Positions 32,106 to 42,507 of a stretch of DNA of 64,000 nt are shown here, piece by piece. Each line of letters begins with the position of its first letter. The stretch's first letter is position 1. The position numbers and the translations under genes are program-made. The notes under the pieces are model-generated. The model saw only the letters and a program-made list of their open reading frames with translations. It was not told the DNA's origin and ran no database searches. Origin of the DNA: Chloracidobacterium sp. (GTDB lineage Bacteria > Acidobacteriota > Blastocatellia > Pyrinomonadales > Pyrinomonadaceae); NCBI GenBank assembly GCA_016711345.1, contig JADJTD010000001.1, forward strand, positions 3,281,001 through 3,345,000, given 5' to 3'.

Positions 32106-33038
32106 ATGTCTAAGAGCGCTTATATTTTTCCGGGTCAGGGATCGCAATCCGTCGGCATGGGAAAAGATCTATTTGACAATTTTACGGCGGCTAGAGAAGT
32201 CTTTGAGGCGGCCGACGATGCTCTAGGCTTTTCGTTGTCGGAGATGTGTTTTTCTGGTGACGAGGCTGAGCTACAGCTAACGGCTAATACTCAGCCAGCA
32301 ATTCTGACTGCGTCGGTCGCTGCTTATCATGCAGCAATGGCAGAAGGATTGCCCGAACCTGATTACGTTGCAGGTCACAGTCTGGGCGAGTATTCGGCGT
32401 TGGTTGCTGCGGGTGTTTTGGATTTTGCCGAAGCAGTGCGAACTGTTCGTAACCGCGGGACGTATATGCAGGAAGCGGTTCCGGTTGGCGTCGGTGCAAT
32501 GGCCGCGATACTTGGTCTCGATGTCGAAACTGTCGAGGCGGCCTGTACAGAGTCTTCTCAAGGACAAGTGTGCAGTCCGGCTAACATAAATTCGCCATCG
32601 CAAGTTGTTATTGCGGGGAATGCCGAAGCGGTTGATCGTGCGTGTGAGATATTGAAAGAAAAGGGAGCGAAACGAGCGATAAAGCTAAATGTCTCAGCTC
32701 CTTTTCATTGTGAATTGATGATGCCTGCACAAAAAAGGCTCTCAGAGGATCTCGCGGAACTAGAGTACGGCGACTTTGTGTTTCCGATATTGCATAATGT
32801 CGATGCGATGATGAATACTGATGCATCGAGCGTTTGCGACAGACTGACGCGACAGGTTTCGTCGCCGGTGCGATGGCTCCAGACGATCGAGAATATGACC
32901 GCTAACGGTGTCGGTAAATTTATCGAGATCGGCCCTGGCAAGATTTTGACGGGATTGGTAAGACAGATAGCTAAGGATGTCATCTATACCAACATTGAAA
33001 ATACTGAGAGTTTGAGAAATACTTTAGAAACGCAATAA
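32106..33038 (+). CDS. fabD: Malonyl CoA-ACP transacylase
   Basis: Moves malonyl from CoA to ACP. The 310-residue protein has the N-terminal FPGQGSQSVGMG loop, the nucleophilic Ser in AGHSLGEYSALVA (about 92), and the catalytic His in the SAPFHCELM segment (about 199). Sits between fabH and acpP as in many bacteria. Confidence 0.95.
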   Translation: MSKSAYIFPGQGSQSVGMGKDLFDNFTAAREVFEAADDALGFSLSEMCFSGDEAELQLTANTQPAILTASVAAYHAAMAEGLPEPDYVAGHSLGEYSALVAAGVLDFAEAVRTVRNRGTYMQEAVPVGVGAMAAILGLDVETVEAACTESSQGQVCSPANINSPSQVVIAGNAEAVDRACEILKEKGAKRAIKLNVSAPFHCELMMPAQKRLSEDLAELEYGDFVFPILHNVDAMMNTDASSVCDRLTRQVSSPVRWLQTIENMTANGVGKFIEIGPGKILTGLVRQIAKDVIYTNIENTESLRNTLETQ

Positions 33039-33053
33039 AAAATAGGAGAAAAT

Positions 33054-33290
33054 ATGTCAGAAGTACAGGATAAGATCAAACAGATCATCGTCGACGAACT
33101 CGGGGTCGATGAAGCGGAAGTTACGGAAAACGCACGTTTCATCGAGGATCTCGGTGCGGATTCACTTGACCTCGTCGAACTCGTGATGCGCTTCGAAGAG
33201 GAATTTGATATTGAAATTCCCGACGAAGACGCAGAAAAGATCCAAGGCGTCCGCGATGCATACGCATACGTGGAACAGCACAAAGGCTAA
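33054..33290 (+). CDS. acpP: Acyl carrier protein
   Basis: A 78-residue acidic four-helix carrier. The phosphopantetheine site is Ser37 in [18 protein letters not shown] lies 7 bases upstream of the start. Fifth gene of the operon, 15 bases after fabD; a hairpin lies between it and fabF. Confidence 0.96.
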   Translation: MSEVQDKIKQIIVDELGVDEAEVTENARFIEDLGADSLDLVELVMRFEEEFDIEIPDEDAEKIQGVRDAYAYVEQHKG

Positions 33291-33300
33291 TTGGCAGGCA

Positions 33301-33343
33301 GTGAATCGTAAATGTGAATAGTATTTTTCTATTTGCGATTCAC
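33301..33343. repeat. Hairpin between acpP and fabF
   Basis: GTGAATCGTAAAT (33301-33313) is the near-perfect inverse of ATTTGCGATTCAC (33331-33343), one mismatch, 17-base loop. It could stabilise the abundant acpP transcript; there is no T-run, so it is not a terminator. Confidence 0.6.
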
Positions 33344-33362
33344 AGTTCACTAATCACGATCT

Positions 33363-34604
33363 ATGAAACGTCGAGTAGTAGTTACAGGACTCGGTTTGGT
33401 TACGGCGTGCGGAAACGATGTGCCGACGACTTGGAGCGCGTTGATGAACGGCGAGAACGGTGCGGATTACATTAAGAAATTCGACGCCGAGAAATATTCG
33501 ACCAAATTCGCGTGTGAAGTTAAGGATTTTGATCCGTTGAGTTTTCTTGACAAGAAGGAAGCTCGCCGAATGGGTGCGTTTACGCACTTTGCTTTGGCGG
33601 CATCTGACGAGGCGATGAAACACAGCGGCCTTGTCATTGATGATTCGAACGCAGAGATGATCGGTACTTATATAAGTTCGGGTATCGGCGATTTTTGGGC
33701 GATCGAGCGTGAACACGAAAAGCTTCTCGCCTCTGGCCCTGATCGTGTATCGCCGTTCTTTATTGTCTCGGCGATCGTCAACCTTGCATCGGGCAATGTT
33801 TCGATACGACACGGTGCAAAGGGGCCGAATTCAGCGACTGCAACAGCTTGTTCGGCCGGTGCTCACGCTATCGGTGACAGTTTTCGCTTGATCGAACGCG
33901 GTGACGCTGATGCGATGATCTGCGGCGGTGCAGAGAGTGCTATCACTCCTATGTCAGTTGCGGGTTTTGCATCGATGCGTGCTCTTTCATCACGAAATGA
34001 CGATCCGAAGCACGCCTCTCGTCCGTTCGATCTCGAAAGAGATGGGTTTGTGATCGGTGAAGGCGCAGGATTGATGATCCTTGAAGAACTTGAATTTGCC
34101 AAGGCGCGTGGTGCCAATATTCTTGCCGAGATCGTTGGTTACGGAATGAGCGGTGATGCATTTCACGTAACAATGCCGGATGAGACTGGTTCCGGAGCGA
34201 TTCGCGTGATGGAGCGGGCATTGAAGGATGCAGGAATTACAACTGAGCAGATCAACTATATCAATGCTCATGGCACGTCGACACCTTACAACGATAAATT
34301 TGAGACGCTGGCTATCAAGAAGGTCTTTGGCGAGCGAGCCTACGAAATTCCGGTTAGTTCTACAAAATCAATGACCGGCCATGCTCTTGGAGCTGCGGGC
34401 GGCCTGGAGGCAGTATTTTCGGTAAAGGCGATAATGGAAAATAAATTGCCGCCTACGATCAATTACGAATTTCCCGATCCAGATTGTGATCTCGATTACA
34501 TACCCAACCAGGCTCGTGAGGCTAAAGTTGATTATGTGTTGTCGAATAATTTTGGATTTGGCGGAACCAATGCTTGTTTGATCTTTAAGAGGTATGAAGA
34601 CTAG
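33363..34604 (+). CDS. fabF: Beta-ketoacyl-ACP synthase II
   Basis: Elongates fatty acids. The 413-residue protein has the Cys nucleophile in ATATACSAGAHAIGD (about residue 162), His in NAHGTSTPYND (about 302), and the second His in MTGHALGAAGG (about 339). Last gene of the fab block; a family-1-like palindrome follows at 34612. Confidence 0.95.
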   Translation: MKRRVVVTGLGLVTACGNDVPTTWSALMNGENGADYIKKFDAEKYSTKFACEVKDFDPLSFLDKKEARRMGAFTHFALAASDEAMKHSGLVIDDSNAEMIGTYISSGIGDFWAIEREHEKLLASGPDRVSPFFIVSAIVNLASGNVSIRHGAKGPNSATATACSAGAHAIGDSFRLIERGDADAMICGGAESAITPMSVAGFASMRALSSRNDDPKHASRPFDLERDGFVIGEGAGLMILEELEFAKARGANILAEIVGYGMSGDAFHVTMPDETGSGAIRVMERALKDAGITTEQINYINAHGTSTPYNDKFETLAIKKVFGERAYEIPVSSTKSMTGHALGAAGGLEAVFSVKAIMENKLPPTINYEFPDPDCDLDYIPNQAREAKVDYVLSNNFGFGGTNACLIFKRYED

Positions 34605-34611
34605 TTCGGCA

Positions 34612-34675
34612 GCCCGAGCATAAGCAAAAGCGTAACACCCGACTGTGAGAGTTACGTGCTTGTTTATGCCCGGGC
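34612..34675. repeat. Palindromic extragenic repeat, related to family 1
   Basis: Arms 34612-34636 and 34651-34675 match at 20 of 25 positions as an inverted repeat, with ends GCCCG/CGGGC and a trailing TTCTGCAT shared with family-1 copies. It separates fabF from etfB. Confidence 0.7.
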
Positions 34676-34696
34676 TTCTGCATTTGAGCTACAAAA

Positions 34697-35473
34697 ATGA
34701 AAATTATTGTTTTAATGAAGCAAGTCGCCAATAAGGATGCGGTTCTTCGCATTGGGGGCGACGAGAAGTGGATTAATGAGGCTGACATTTCGCAGCAGAC
34801 GAACGAGTCTGACGGGTACGCTCTTGAAGAGGCTCTGCGGACTGTTGAGGCTAAAGGCGAAGGTGAGGTTGTTGTCTGTACGCTCGGGCCTCAGACGGCC
34901 AAGACCGTCATAAAAGACGCTCTGGCTCGCGGAGCTAACCGTGCGATTCACATTGTTGTTGAAGACAGCAAGACGCTCTCAGCGTATCAGATCGCAAAGA
35001 CCATCGCGGATGCTATTCGTGATGAGAACGCCGATCTTGTGTTTACAGGATTACAGTCCGATGATGCGAGCTATGGCCAGACGGGAGTGATACTTGCCGA
35101 ATTGCTCGGCATACCGCATGCGACTATTGTGATCGAGGTTGATAGAGCAAGCCTCGGCGATACGCTTCGCGTCAAACGCGAGCTTGAGAGCGGTTGGTAT
35201 CAGTGGTTCACGTATAAGCTGCCTTCGCTGCTTACGATCCAATCCGGCATCTCACAGATCCGTTATGCATCGCTCAAGGGCATTATGGCCGCGAAGAGCA
35301 AGGAAATTCGTGAGGTCACACCTTCAGTCGAGGCATTTGCTTCGGCAGCGAAGATCGAAAAAGTTTACATGCCTCTGAAAACAAAGCAGACGCAAATACT
35401 CGGTAACGGCGACGCTAAGGCCGGTGCCGTCGAGTTGGTCGAAAGGCTTAGAACGGAGGTTCGAGTTATATGA
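34697..35473 (+). CDS. etfB: Electron transfer flavoprotein, beta subunit
   Basis: A 258-residue ETF beta subunit. It has MKIIVLMKQV at the N terminus, the FAD/AMP-binding DADLVFTGLQSDDASYGQTG-like segment (here NADLVFTGLQSDDASYGQTG) and the conserved VKRELESGWYQWFTYKLPSLLTI motif (recognition-loop region). It passes electrons from acyl-CoA and similar dehydrogenases toward the quinone pool. The stop overlaps the etfA start (ATGA at 35470-35473), so the two are translationally coupled. Confidence 0.93.
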   Translation: MKIIVLMKQVANKDAVLRIGGDEKWINEADISQQTNESDGYALEEALRTVEAKGEGEVVVCTLGPQTAKTVIKDALARGANRAIHIVVEDSKTLSAYQIAKTIADAIRDENADLVFTGLQSDDASYGQTGVILAELLGIPHATIVIEVDRASLGDTLRVKRELESGWYQWFTYKLPSLLTIQSGISQIRYASLKGIMAAKSKEIREVTPSVEAFASAAKIEKVYMPLKTKQTQILGNGDAKAGAVELVERLRTEVRVI

Positions 35474-36438
35474 TCTTAGTATTTATCGAGCACAAAGACT
35501 GCGTCCTAAATAAGACCTCGCTTGAGGCGATCGTGGCGGCGCAGAGCATTGGAAAAGACCTCGGGCTAAAGGTCGCGGCTGTTCTGCCTTGCGATAAGGA
35601 TTGCGCGTTGGCACAGGAGATCGCAGGTTATAGTCTCGAAAAGGTGATTGTTGCCAAGAACGAGAAGCTTGGAACATACACGCCTGATGGTTACGCTGAC
35701 GCCTGGGAGCAGGTTATCAGAGCCACGAATCCACAGTATGTTGTGATGTCGCATACATATCAAGTGCGTGATTTTGCACCGAAGGTTGCAGCAAGGCTTG
35801 GACGTGAAGTTGTCGGCGATTGTATTCGTTACAAGGCCGAGGGCGGAAAACTAGTTCTGAGCCGGCGCATTTTCCTTGGGAAACTCGATGCAGATGTTAC
35901 TATCGGCGGCGATGCTCCGTATTTTGTGACCTTCCAATCAGGTGCTTTTCGCGGCGAGAATGCCGAAAACGGAACTGCTGCGGTCGAGACAATGAATGTC
36001 ATGGTCGGCGATATTCGTATGACTCCTGAGGCTCCGTTTCAGGAGGCTAAAGCGACTGTCGATCTCACCAAATCCGAGATCATCGTTGCAGTCGGACGCG
36101 GCATCAAATCGCAGGAGAACATTGCACTTGCTCAGCAGCTTGCAGATGTTCTAGGTGCCGACCTTGCCGCCTCGCGTCCGATCTGCGATAGCGAATGGCT
36201 GCCAATTGACCGGCAGATCGGTTCGTCCGGGCAGACGGTCGCACCGAAGGTTTACATTGCCCTCGGCATTTCAGGCGCTATCCAACACATCGTGGGAATG
36301 AAAAACGCAGGAACAATTGTTGCCATTAATAAGGATTCCGAAGCGCCGATCTTTGATATAGCGGATTATGGTATTGTCGGCGACCTTTTTGATGCCGTCC
36401 CTGTAATGGTAGAAGAGATCAAGAAAGCGAAAGGTTAA
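35470..36438 (+). CDS. etfA: Electron transfer flavoprotein, alpha subunit
   Basis: Partner of the beta subunit; binds FAD. The 322-residue protein shows the C-terminal FAD domain with [41 protein letters not shown] and [24 protein letters not shown] signatures. A strong terminator follows at 36467, ending the two-gene operon. Confidence 0.95.
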   Translation: MILVFIEHKDCVLNKTSLEAIVAAQSIGKDLGLKVAAVLPCDKDCALAQEIAGYSLEKVIVAKNEKLGTYTPDGYADAWEQVIRATNPQYVVMSHTYQVRDFAPKVAARLGREVVGDCIRYKAEGGKLVLSRRIFLGKLDADVTIGGDAPYFVTFQSGAFRGENAENGTAAVETMNVMVGDIRMTPEAPFQEAKATVDLTKSEIIVAVGRGIKSQENIALAQQLADVLGADLAASRPICDSEWLPIDRQIGSSGQTVAPKVYIALGISGAIQHIVGMKNAGTIVAINKDSEAPIFDIADYGIVGDLFDAVPVMVEEIKKAKG

Positions 36439-36466
36439 AAGAGCTAAAAAAAAACTCCAGATATTC

Positions 36467-36494
36467 ATGCTCGCTTATGGCGAGCATTTTTTTT
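36467..36494 (+). terminator. Intrinsic terminator after etfA
   Basis: ATGCTCGC, loop TTATG, GCGAGCAT followed by eight T. Confidence 0.9.
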
Positions 36495-36576
36495 GAAAAA
36501 AAGTGAATCCGTTTCAACAAGGTTGCCGAAATCCATATTTCGTTCATTAACTTTATTTATTTTAAGGAGAATAATT

Positions 36577-37179
36577 ATGAAAAAAATCTTTCTTTTGATT
36601 GCGATGCTATCAATTTCAGTCGGCCTGACGTTCGCACAGTCGAACAATCGCCCATCCGGACAAACAACCCAGATTGAACTTATTCACGGCGGGACTTCGG
36701 TTGAGCTAAGCTCTGGCTTCATCGGGGCACTAACCGCGCTAAATATAGCTCCCGGCAAAGTATTTCCAGCTAGGATTCGCAACGGAATCGCAACTTTTCC
36801 GATAACAGACGGAACACTTGATCGTCAAACACTCCGAGGAGAGATAGCGCACAATGGCGGCCTGACCTTAACGAGAGGTGCCACCAAGGTTAAACTGAAG
36901 GGCTTTACCATTGACACCACCGGTACAGGCGGAATCATCCTGACGGGACTTGTATCTGCTAACGGAGCTGTTGTTGGTCGTATTCCTCTGTTTGACCTAA
37001 CCCTTCCAACTAGTTCGTCTATCTTCCTTGATATCGAACGTGTGGATTTAGACAACGTGTCAGTAACACTCAGGCCAGAGGCAGCTACCGCGCTGAACGC
37101 TGTGTTCGAAACCAACGCTTTTGTCGCCGGCTTCGGTATCGGAACTGCCCGTGTACGTGGCTTCGGGTACGGCGATTAA
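36577..37179 (+). CDS. Secreted protein, first copy of a tandem duplication
   Basis: A 200-residue protein with a signal peptide (residues 1-20, ending TFAQ). The mature part is all-beta with segments such as VFPARIRNGIATFPITDG, GGLTLTRGATKVKL and VSVTLRPEAATALNAVFET. The wording of the mid-section is reminiscent of HtaA-type haem-binding domains, but I do not claim this. AAGGAG 8 bases upstream fixes the start at 36577. About 75 percent identical in order to the next gene, with the upstream region also duplicated. Confidence 0.8.
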   Translation: MKKIFLLIAMLSISVGLTFAQSNNRPSGQTTQIELIHGGTSVELSSGFIGALTALNIAPGKVFPARIRNGIATFPITDGTLDRQTLRGEIAHNGGLTLTRGATKVKLKGFTIDTTGTGGIILTGLVSANGAVVGRIPLFDLTLPTSSSIFLDIERVDLDNVSVTLRPEAATALNAVFETNAFVAGFGIGTARVRGFGYGD

Positions 37180-37229
37180 GAACATCCATCCAAAAATCCT
37201 CTATTTTTCCGCATCTTATACATTCCAAC

Positions 37230-37257
37230 AAGCGGTTCCGGCTATCCGGAACCGCTT
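37230..37257 (+). terminator. Strong hairpin after the first duplicate gene
   Basis: Perfect 12-bp stem AAGCGGTTCCGG / CCGGAACCGCTT, loop CTAT. Followed by CCTGATG, not a T-run, so it may act as an mRNA end-stabilising hairpin rather than a full terminator. Confidence 0.6.
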
Positions 37258-37424
37258 CCTGATGCAAAATCGCCGCTTCGGAAGCAGATACTTGGAAATA
37301 GGTTTCTAAATTGTAAAATTTTCTACTTGTCGGATTTTTTTTGAAAAAAATTGAATCCGTTTGACCTCGCTTATCGAAAGCCATATTTCGTTCGCTAATT
37401 TAATTCAACTTAAGGAGAATAATT

Positions 37425-38030
37425 ATGAAAAAAATATTTCTTTTGATCGCTATCCTATCAGTTTCTGTCGGTCTGACTTTTGCACAGTCAAATAATCCAG
37501 GTGGACAACAGACTTCGCCCCAGATAGAGCTTATTCACGGTTCGACGAGTGTCGTTCTCAGCTCTGATTTCATTGGCGCCCTAACATCTTTGAACATCGC
37601 ACCTGGTAAGGTATTCCCCGCCCAATTGCGAAACGGTAAAGCAACTTTCCCGATTGCGGACGGAACTCTTGACCGTCCAACACTTCGCGGTGAGATCATT
37701 CACAGCGGCGGCCTTACTTTGACGAGAGGCTCCACGAAGGTCAAGTTAAAGAGCTTTATTATTGATACCACGGGAGCTTCCGGAATTGTTTTGACTGGAC
37801 TTGTATCGGCCAATGGATCGGTCGTCGCACGTATTCCGCTGTTTGATCTGGCGCTACCCGCAAATTCGAATTCGGGATTTGGTTTGGAGCGCGTGAATTT
37901 GGACGACGTTTCGGTAACCCTCAGGCCTGAAGCTGCCGGAGCATTGAACGCAGTTTTTGAAACCAACGCATTCGTCGCGGGATTTAACATCGGAACGGCG
38001 CGCGTCCGTGGTTTTGGCTACGGCAACTAA
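37425..38030 (+). CDS. Secreted protein, second copy of a tandem duplication
   Basis: A 201-residue paralogue of the preceding gene with the same signal peptide (MKKIFLLIAILSVSVG, ending TFAQ) and same blocks (GGLTLTRGSTKVKLKSF, VSVTLRPEAAGALNAVFET, IGTARVRGFGYG). The ribosome site AAGGAGAATAATTATG is identical to that of the first copy. Differences are concentrated in the Pro/Gln-rich linker after the signal peptide and in SSSIFLDIERVDL versus SNSGFGLERVNL. Duplicated regulation may give additive expression. Confidence 0.8.
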   Translation: MKKIFLLIAILSVSVGLTFAQSNNPGGQQTSPQIELIHGSTSVVLSSDFIGALTSLNIAPGKVFPAQLRNGKATFPIADGTLDRPTLRGEIIHSGGLTLTRGSTKVKLKSFIIDTTGASGIVLTGLVSANGSVVARIPLFDLALPANSNSGFGLERVNLDDVSVTLRPEAAGALNAVFETNAFVAGFNIGTARVRGFGYGN

Positions 38031-38081
38031 TATAAACCATCCAAAATACCCATATTTTCCTGCATTCTGAGTCAATTCACC

Positions 38082-38108
38082 AAGCGGTTCCGACTATCGG
38101 AACCGCTT
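38082..38108 (+). terminator. Strong hairpin after the second duplicate gene
   Basis: Stem AAGCGGTTCCGA / TCGGAACCGCTT with CTA loop, followed by CCTTTTC. Near copy of the hairpin at 37230, confirming that the 3' flank was duplicated too. Confidence 0.65.
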
Positions 38109-38202
38109 CCTTTTCGTGAGGAAGCTATAGGTTGGCCAACTAATAAGGCTGCGATCTTTGTTGAACGCAGCCCCAATTTCTTTATCAAATATATTAGTTG
38201 TG

Positions 38203-39558
38203 CTATACAGAAGCGGCGATCGCTTCGTCGAATATTTCTAAAGCAACATCGACATGTTCCTTTGCAAGGATCAAAGGCGGTGACCAGCGGATCGAGTTAT
38301 GGCCGCAGCCTAGAATGATCAGGCCGCGTTTGTAACATTCCATTTCGATCGCGTCGCGGAGTTCGGGAGCGGGTGTGAGGCTCACTTTATCGGTTACGAA
38401 TTCTACACCGAGCATCATACCAAAACCGCGAATGTCGCCGATGCAATCGTATTTTTGAGCCAGTTTTTGCAGACCCTCTTCGAGATAAGCTCCAACATCA
38501 CGGCTGTTATCAACTAGGCCGCCTTGCAGCAACTCGATAGTTTTAAGAGCAGCGGTCAATGCGACCGGATTGCCGCCGAACGTTGAGGCGTGAGCACCTT
38601 TGTGCCAATCCATGATGTCGGCTCGGGCGATGCAGGCACCGATAGGCATTCCTGAGCCAAGTCCTTTCGCAAGACACATAATGTCTGCCTTTACGCCGGG
38701 ATAATGGTCTAGGGCGAACATCTTGCCAGTGCGGCCCATTCCCGACTGCACCTCGTCAATGATGAGCATGATACCGTTTTCGTCGCAGATTCGTCTTAAC
38801 TCTTTAACAAACGCGAGCGGTGCAGGAATGTAGCCGCCTTCGCCCTGAACGACTTCGAGGACGATGCCAGCTACTTCTTCAGGCGGCGTTGTTGTTTGGA
38901 AAAGACGCTTTTCGATCCATTTGACGACGTCGCGTGTTATCGTGGCTTCGTCAGTCGGCATATCGGTCGCGAAGTGTCGGAATTTGTTTGGATATGGAAT
39001 GTGAACGACATCGAGTGCCTGCCGCATAAAACCAAGACGCTGTGCCTTTTTAGAAGAGGTCAGACTCAATGCCCCAAGTGTTCTACCATGGAACGATCCG
39101 AAAAACGAGATGAATTTCTGTCGTCGTGTATGATACGTCGCGACTTTCAAAGCCGTTTCGACTGCTTCGGCACCGCTGTTGCCGAAATGGGTTCTCGTTG
39201 GTCCTTCGATCGGGCAGATCTCTTCCAGCTTCTTTCCAAGCTCCGGCATGTGCCTGTAATAGAAATCGGTGCCGCAAAGATGGATCAACTCGCTGACTTG
39301 TTTCTGAATAGCAGCAACGATCTCCGGATGGCAATGGCCCGTCGAACAGACGGCGACGCCGGCATTACAGTCGAGAAAGGTATTTCCATCAGGATCGGTG
39401 ATCCAAACGCCGCTTGCGTGATCGACAACCAGTTTGTAATCGGGCCGTGGATAACTCGGCGTGACGTAGCGGGAATCAGCGTCGATGATCTCGCGGGACT
39501 TTGGTCCTGGCAACTCAGTTTTAATTGACGGTCTTTGTAATTCTTGTGTCGGTGTCAT
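38203..39558 (-). CDS. Class-III (acetylornithine/4-aminobutyrate type) aminotransferase
   Basis: A 451-residue PLP enzyme. Motifs: GNSGAEAVETALK, HGRTLGALSLTSSK, LEVVQGEGGYIPAP, IDEVQSGMGRTGK, and the Schiff-base Lys in CLAKGLGSGMPIGA, with TFGGNPVA. The family includes GabT, ArgD, ornithine and diaminobutyrate enzymes; the substrate cannot be fixed. AAGGAG lies 7 bases before the start. A short hairpin at 38147-38172 (GGCTGCG / CGCAGCC) lies in the 3' flank. Confidence 0.9.
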   Translation of the reverse strand: MTPTQELQRPSIKTELPGPKSREIIDADSRYVTPSYPRPDYKLVVDHASGVWITDPDGNTFLDCNAGVAVCSTGHCHPEIVAAIQKQVSELIHLCGTDFYYRHMPELGKKLEEICPIEGPTRTHFGNSGAEAVETALKVATYHTRRQKFISFFGSFHGRTLGALSLTSSKKAQRLGFMRQALDVVHIPYPNKFRHFATDMPTDEATITRDVVKWIEKRLFQTTTPPEEVAGIVLEVVQGEGGYIPAPLAFVKELRRICDENGIMLIIDEVQSGMGRTGKMFALDHYPGVKADIMCLAKGLGSGMPIGACIARADIMDWHKGAHASTFGGNPVALTAALKTIELLQGGLVDNSRDVGAYLEEGLQKLAQKYDCIGDIRGFGMMLGVEFVTDKVSLTPAPELRDAIEMECYKRGLIILGCGHNSIRWSPPLILAKEHVDVALEIFDEAIAASV

Positions 39559-39792
39559 GATCTTTTCTCCTTATGTTTAGAGTGCACGATTTATCGTGTC
39601 TTTGGTTGAAAACGAAGACAAATTGAGGGTTGAACTCTGAACGGAGAATTAGTCACCGGCGAAGAGATTCGCTCGCTGCTTCATAGGACGGAGTTTTGAA
39701 ATGCAACGTGAGGTCATAGGAAATGATGCCGTTAATATAGCAGAAAGTAAGTCGAGTTTCAAAAATGCGGTTGGGCGTGAAACAATGTAATT

Positions 39793-41802
39793 ATGCAAAT
39801 TTCCAAAAAATTTACAAATAGTCTCATAAACGAGACTAGTCCGTATCTGCTCCAGCACGCTCACAACCCTGTCGACTGGTATGCGTGGGGCGAAGAGGCT
39901 TTTGAGAAAGCCAAGGCTGAGGACAAGCCTCTGTTGGTCAGCATCGGCTATTCGGCGTGCCATTGGTGTCATGTGATGGAGCATGAGTCGTTTGAAGATG
40001 AGGCCACGGCTGCTATACAGAATGAGCATTTCGTCAACATCAAGGTCGATATGGAAGAGCGGCCCGACGTCGATCAGATCTACATGAATTTCGTTCAACT
40101 GACGACCGGACGCGGCGGCTGGCCGATGAATGTGTTTCTGACTCCGGACAAGCGGCCGTTTTTTGGCGGCACATATTTCCCGCCCGCACCGCGATATGGA
40201 ATGGCGAGTTGGCAGCAGATCTTAATGAGCATCGCCGAGGCGTATAAGACTAAACGGGATGAGTTAGAAAATTCGGCAAACGATATTGTCGGTGAATTGC
40301 AGCGGCTAAGTATTGTCGAGTCGGTTTCGGGCGGACTCTCAACTGACCTGTTGGATGCAGCGTTTTCGAGTTTTTCGCGTACGTTCGACACGGTGAACGG
40401 TGGTTTTGGCGGAGCTCCCAAATTTCCGCCTGCGATGTCGCTGGAATTTTTACTTCGATATCATTACCGGACTGGCGATGACATGGCTTTGTCGGTCGTG
40501 ACCTACACTCTCGACAAAATGGCTCGCGGCGGCATCTACGATCAGCTTGGCGGAGGCTTTCATCGCTATGCTGTCGATGCGATCTGGCTTGTGCCGCATT
40601 TTGAGAAGATGCTCTACGACAATGCTCAGTTAATACGCGTATATTTGCATGCATATCAGGTGACAGGCAATGAATTTTACAAACGAATAGCTATTGAAAC
40701 GCTTGAATATGTACGGCGTGAAATGCTTGACGAGAGCGGTGGCTTCTATTCGACTCAGGATGCTGACAGTGAGGGCGAAGAAGGTAAGTTCTTTGTTTGG
40801 ACGTCGGAAGAGATCGCGGAGGTGATAGGCGATGAAGAGGGCAGAACATTTTGTGAGTATTATGATGTGACGTCGAACGGAAACTTTGAAGGGAAGAATA
40901 TTCTGAATGTTAAGAACCCAGTCGCGGCCGCTCCCGGTGCTGACATGCGTGCAAAGCTATTTGCCGAGCGAGAAATGCGGATCAAGCCGCATCGCGATGA
41001 AAAGGTTTTGACGGCATGGAACGGCCTGATGCTGGCGGCATTTGCTGACGCGGCGGCCGTGCTCGGCAACGATGACTATCTAGAAATTGCAAAGCGCAAT
41101 GCCGATTTCATTCTCACGCAGTTGCAGAAGGACGGGCGGCTGCAGCGAACTTGGAAAGATGGAACGGCAAAACTGAACGGTTATGTTGAAGATTACGCGA
41201 ATGTTGCGGACGGATTGATCGAGCTTTACAAAGTTTCTGGTGAGGTCAAATATTTGACTGAGGCAAGGCGACTGGCGGATCTAATGATCACGGAGTTTTG
41301 GGATGAAGAAAACGGCGGGTTTTTCTTTACATCGAACGATCACGAAGAGTTGATCGTCCGCAATAAGGACTTTTATGACAACGCAACGCCGTCAGGAAAC
41401 TCTGTTGCTGCTGATGTGCTGTTGAGATTGGCCAAATTGCTGGGTGACGACAGGTATGAACGATTTGCGGTGACAGTGTTAAGGTTGACGGCGTCGCAGT
41501 TGCGGAGATATCCGCAAGGTTTCGGGCGGGCTTTGTCCGCGATGGAATTTCATCTCGCCGCTACAAAAGAAATTGCGGTGTTAGGAGCGAAGGGGAATGA
41601 AATGGAACGCATCATTCTCGCCAGATACTTGCCGGACACGGTCATTGCATTGTCAGCGGAACCAGCGTCGGACGCGGGGGTCATTCCGCTGCTAAAAGAT
41701 CGTCAAATGGTTGAAGGTAAACCAACGGTCTATGTTTGTGAGAATTTTGTTTGCCAACGACCGGCGACGACTGAGACTGAAGTGAATGAGTTGCTAGCTT
41801 AA
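39793..41802 (+). CDS. DUF255/YyaL-type thioredoxin-domain protein
   Basis: A 669-residue cytoplasmic protein of the YyaL/spermatogenesis-associated 20 family. N-terminal thioredoxin-like domain opens with [24 protein letters not shown] and carries C56-H-W-C59-H ([10 protein letters not shown]). The remaining 500 residues are an alpha/alpha-barrel glycosidase-like domain ([44 protein letters not shown]). Substrate unknown in the family. A terminator follows. Confidence 0.92.
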   Translation: MQISKKFTNSLINETSPYLLQHAHNPVDWYAWGEEAFEKAKAEDKPLLVSIGYSACHWCHVMEHESFEDEATAAIQNEHFVNIKVDMEERPDVDQIYMNFVQLTTGRGGWPMNVFLTPDKRPFFGGTYFPPAPRYGMASWQQILMSIAEAYKTKRDELENSANDIVGELQRLSIVESVSGGLSTDLLDAAFSSFSRTFDTVNGGFGGAPKFPPAMSLEFLLRYHYRTGDDMALSVVTYTLDKMARGGIYDQLGGGFHRYAVDAIWLVPHFEKMLYDNAQLIRVYLHAYQVTGNEFYKRIAIETLEYVRREMLDESGGFYSTQDADSEGEEGKFFVWTSEEIAEVIGDEEGRTFCEYYDVTSNGNFEGKNILNVKNPVAAAPGADMRAKLFAEREMRIKPHRDEKVLTAWNGLMLAAFADAAAVLGNDDYLEIAKRNADFILTQLQKDGRLQRTWKDGTAKLNGYVEDYANVADGLIELYKVSGEVKYLTEARRLADLMITEFWDEENGGFFFTSNDHEELIVRNKDFYDNATPSGNSVAADVLLRLAKLLGDDRYERFAVTVLRLTASQLRRYPQGFGRALSAMEFHLAATKEIAVLGAKGNEMERIILARYLPDTVIALSAEPASDAGVIPLLKDRQMVEGKPTVYVCENFVCQRPATTETEVNELLA

Positions 41803-41823
41803 CCAATAGACTCATATGCAAAA

Positions 41824-41857
41824 GAAAAAGCACTTGTCCGAAGACAAGTGCTTTTTC
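41824..41857. terminator. Bidirectional intrinsic terminator
   Basis: Perfect 15-bp inverted repeat, core AAAAAGCACTTGTC / GACAAGTGCTTTTT, loop CGAA, with A- and T-runs on both sides; shared by the convergent DUF255 and lipoprotein genes. Confidence 0.92.
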
Positions 41858-41879
41858 AAAAACGTCTAAGACGCAAGAA

Positions 41880-42164
41880 CTATTTCTTTGTTGCGTTTGC
41901 GTTTGTTGCATTTGCTGCCGGTGCTTTCGCTGCATTAACCGGAGCTGCATTGGTAGCAGGCTTGATAGCGTTAGCCATCGAGTTAGCTGCATTTGCCATT
42001 GTGTTAGCAGCAACCTGTGCTGTGTTCACAGCAGTGTTAACAGCATTCATAGCTGCGTTAGCTGCCGGTTTGACGGCTGGTGTGTTGTTTGCAGGCGCTT
42101 CGCCGCAAGCCATGCCAAGTGCACCCAAACCAAGAACTGTCGAAAGTAAGATTACTTTTTTCAT
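41880..42164 (-). CDS. Ala/Asn-rich small lipoprotein
   Basis: A 94-residue protein with signal sequence and lipobox (LGMAC, lipidated Cys about residue 20). The mature part is an Ala/Asn-rich helix with a loose A-N/V-N/A pattern (AANAAMNAVNTAVNTAQVAA) suggesting an extended coiled coil or amphipathic helix like Lpp. AGGAG on the minus strand lies 13 bases before the ATG; a TTG start at 42176 is too close. Probably an envelope spacer; not a recognised family. Confidence 0.75.
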   Translation of the reverse strand: MKKVILLSTVLGLGALGMACGEAPANNTPAVKPAANAAMNAVNTAVNTAQVAANTMANAANSMANAIKPATNAAPVNAAKAPAANATNANATKK

Positions 42165-42507
42165 TTTATTTTTCAAACTCCTGTCTTATTAACTCAAAGA
42201 TTAAATTACTATTACTAAACGTTCGACTGATCGGACACAGCCGTTTTGCCCTGAACTCTTTCTTTTTCAAGGCAAACGTCAATATATTGGTTATATGAGC
42301 AATAGTCAACCCTAAAATTGCCCAAAAATCATTATTTTTTGATAATTTTTATTGTCTATTTTCTTGCCTTTTGACGTTTTTTGATGGGATGCCTATGTTT
42401 ATTGGTCAATAAATAAAGATATTGACTTTGATTCGCCTAAAAAGTTAGTTTAAAAGGAGGGAAATAATTCCCGTTTTCACCACATTTTTCCCGCTTTTGA
42501 CCAGAAA
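42165..42507. other. Intergenic region
   Basis: AT-rich divergent promoter region of about 340 bases. It contains AAAGGAGGG at 42452-42460 with no start codon at usable distance and a TTGACT at 42421, neither convincing as a regulatory site for the GGDEF-like gene. Confidence 0.3.
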
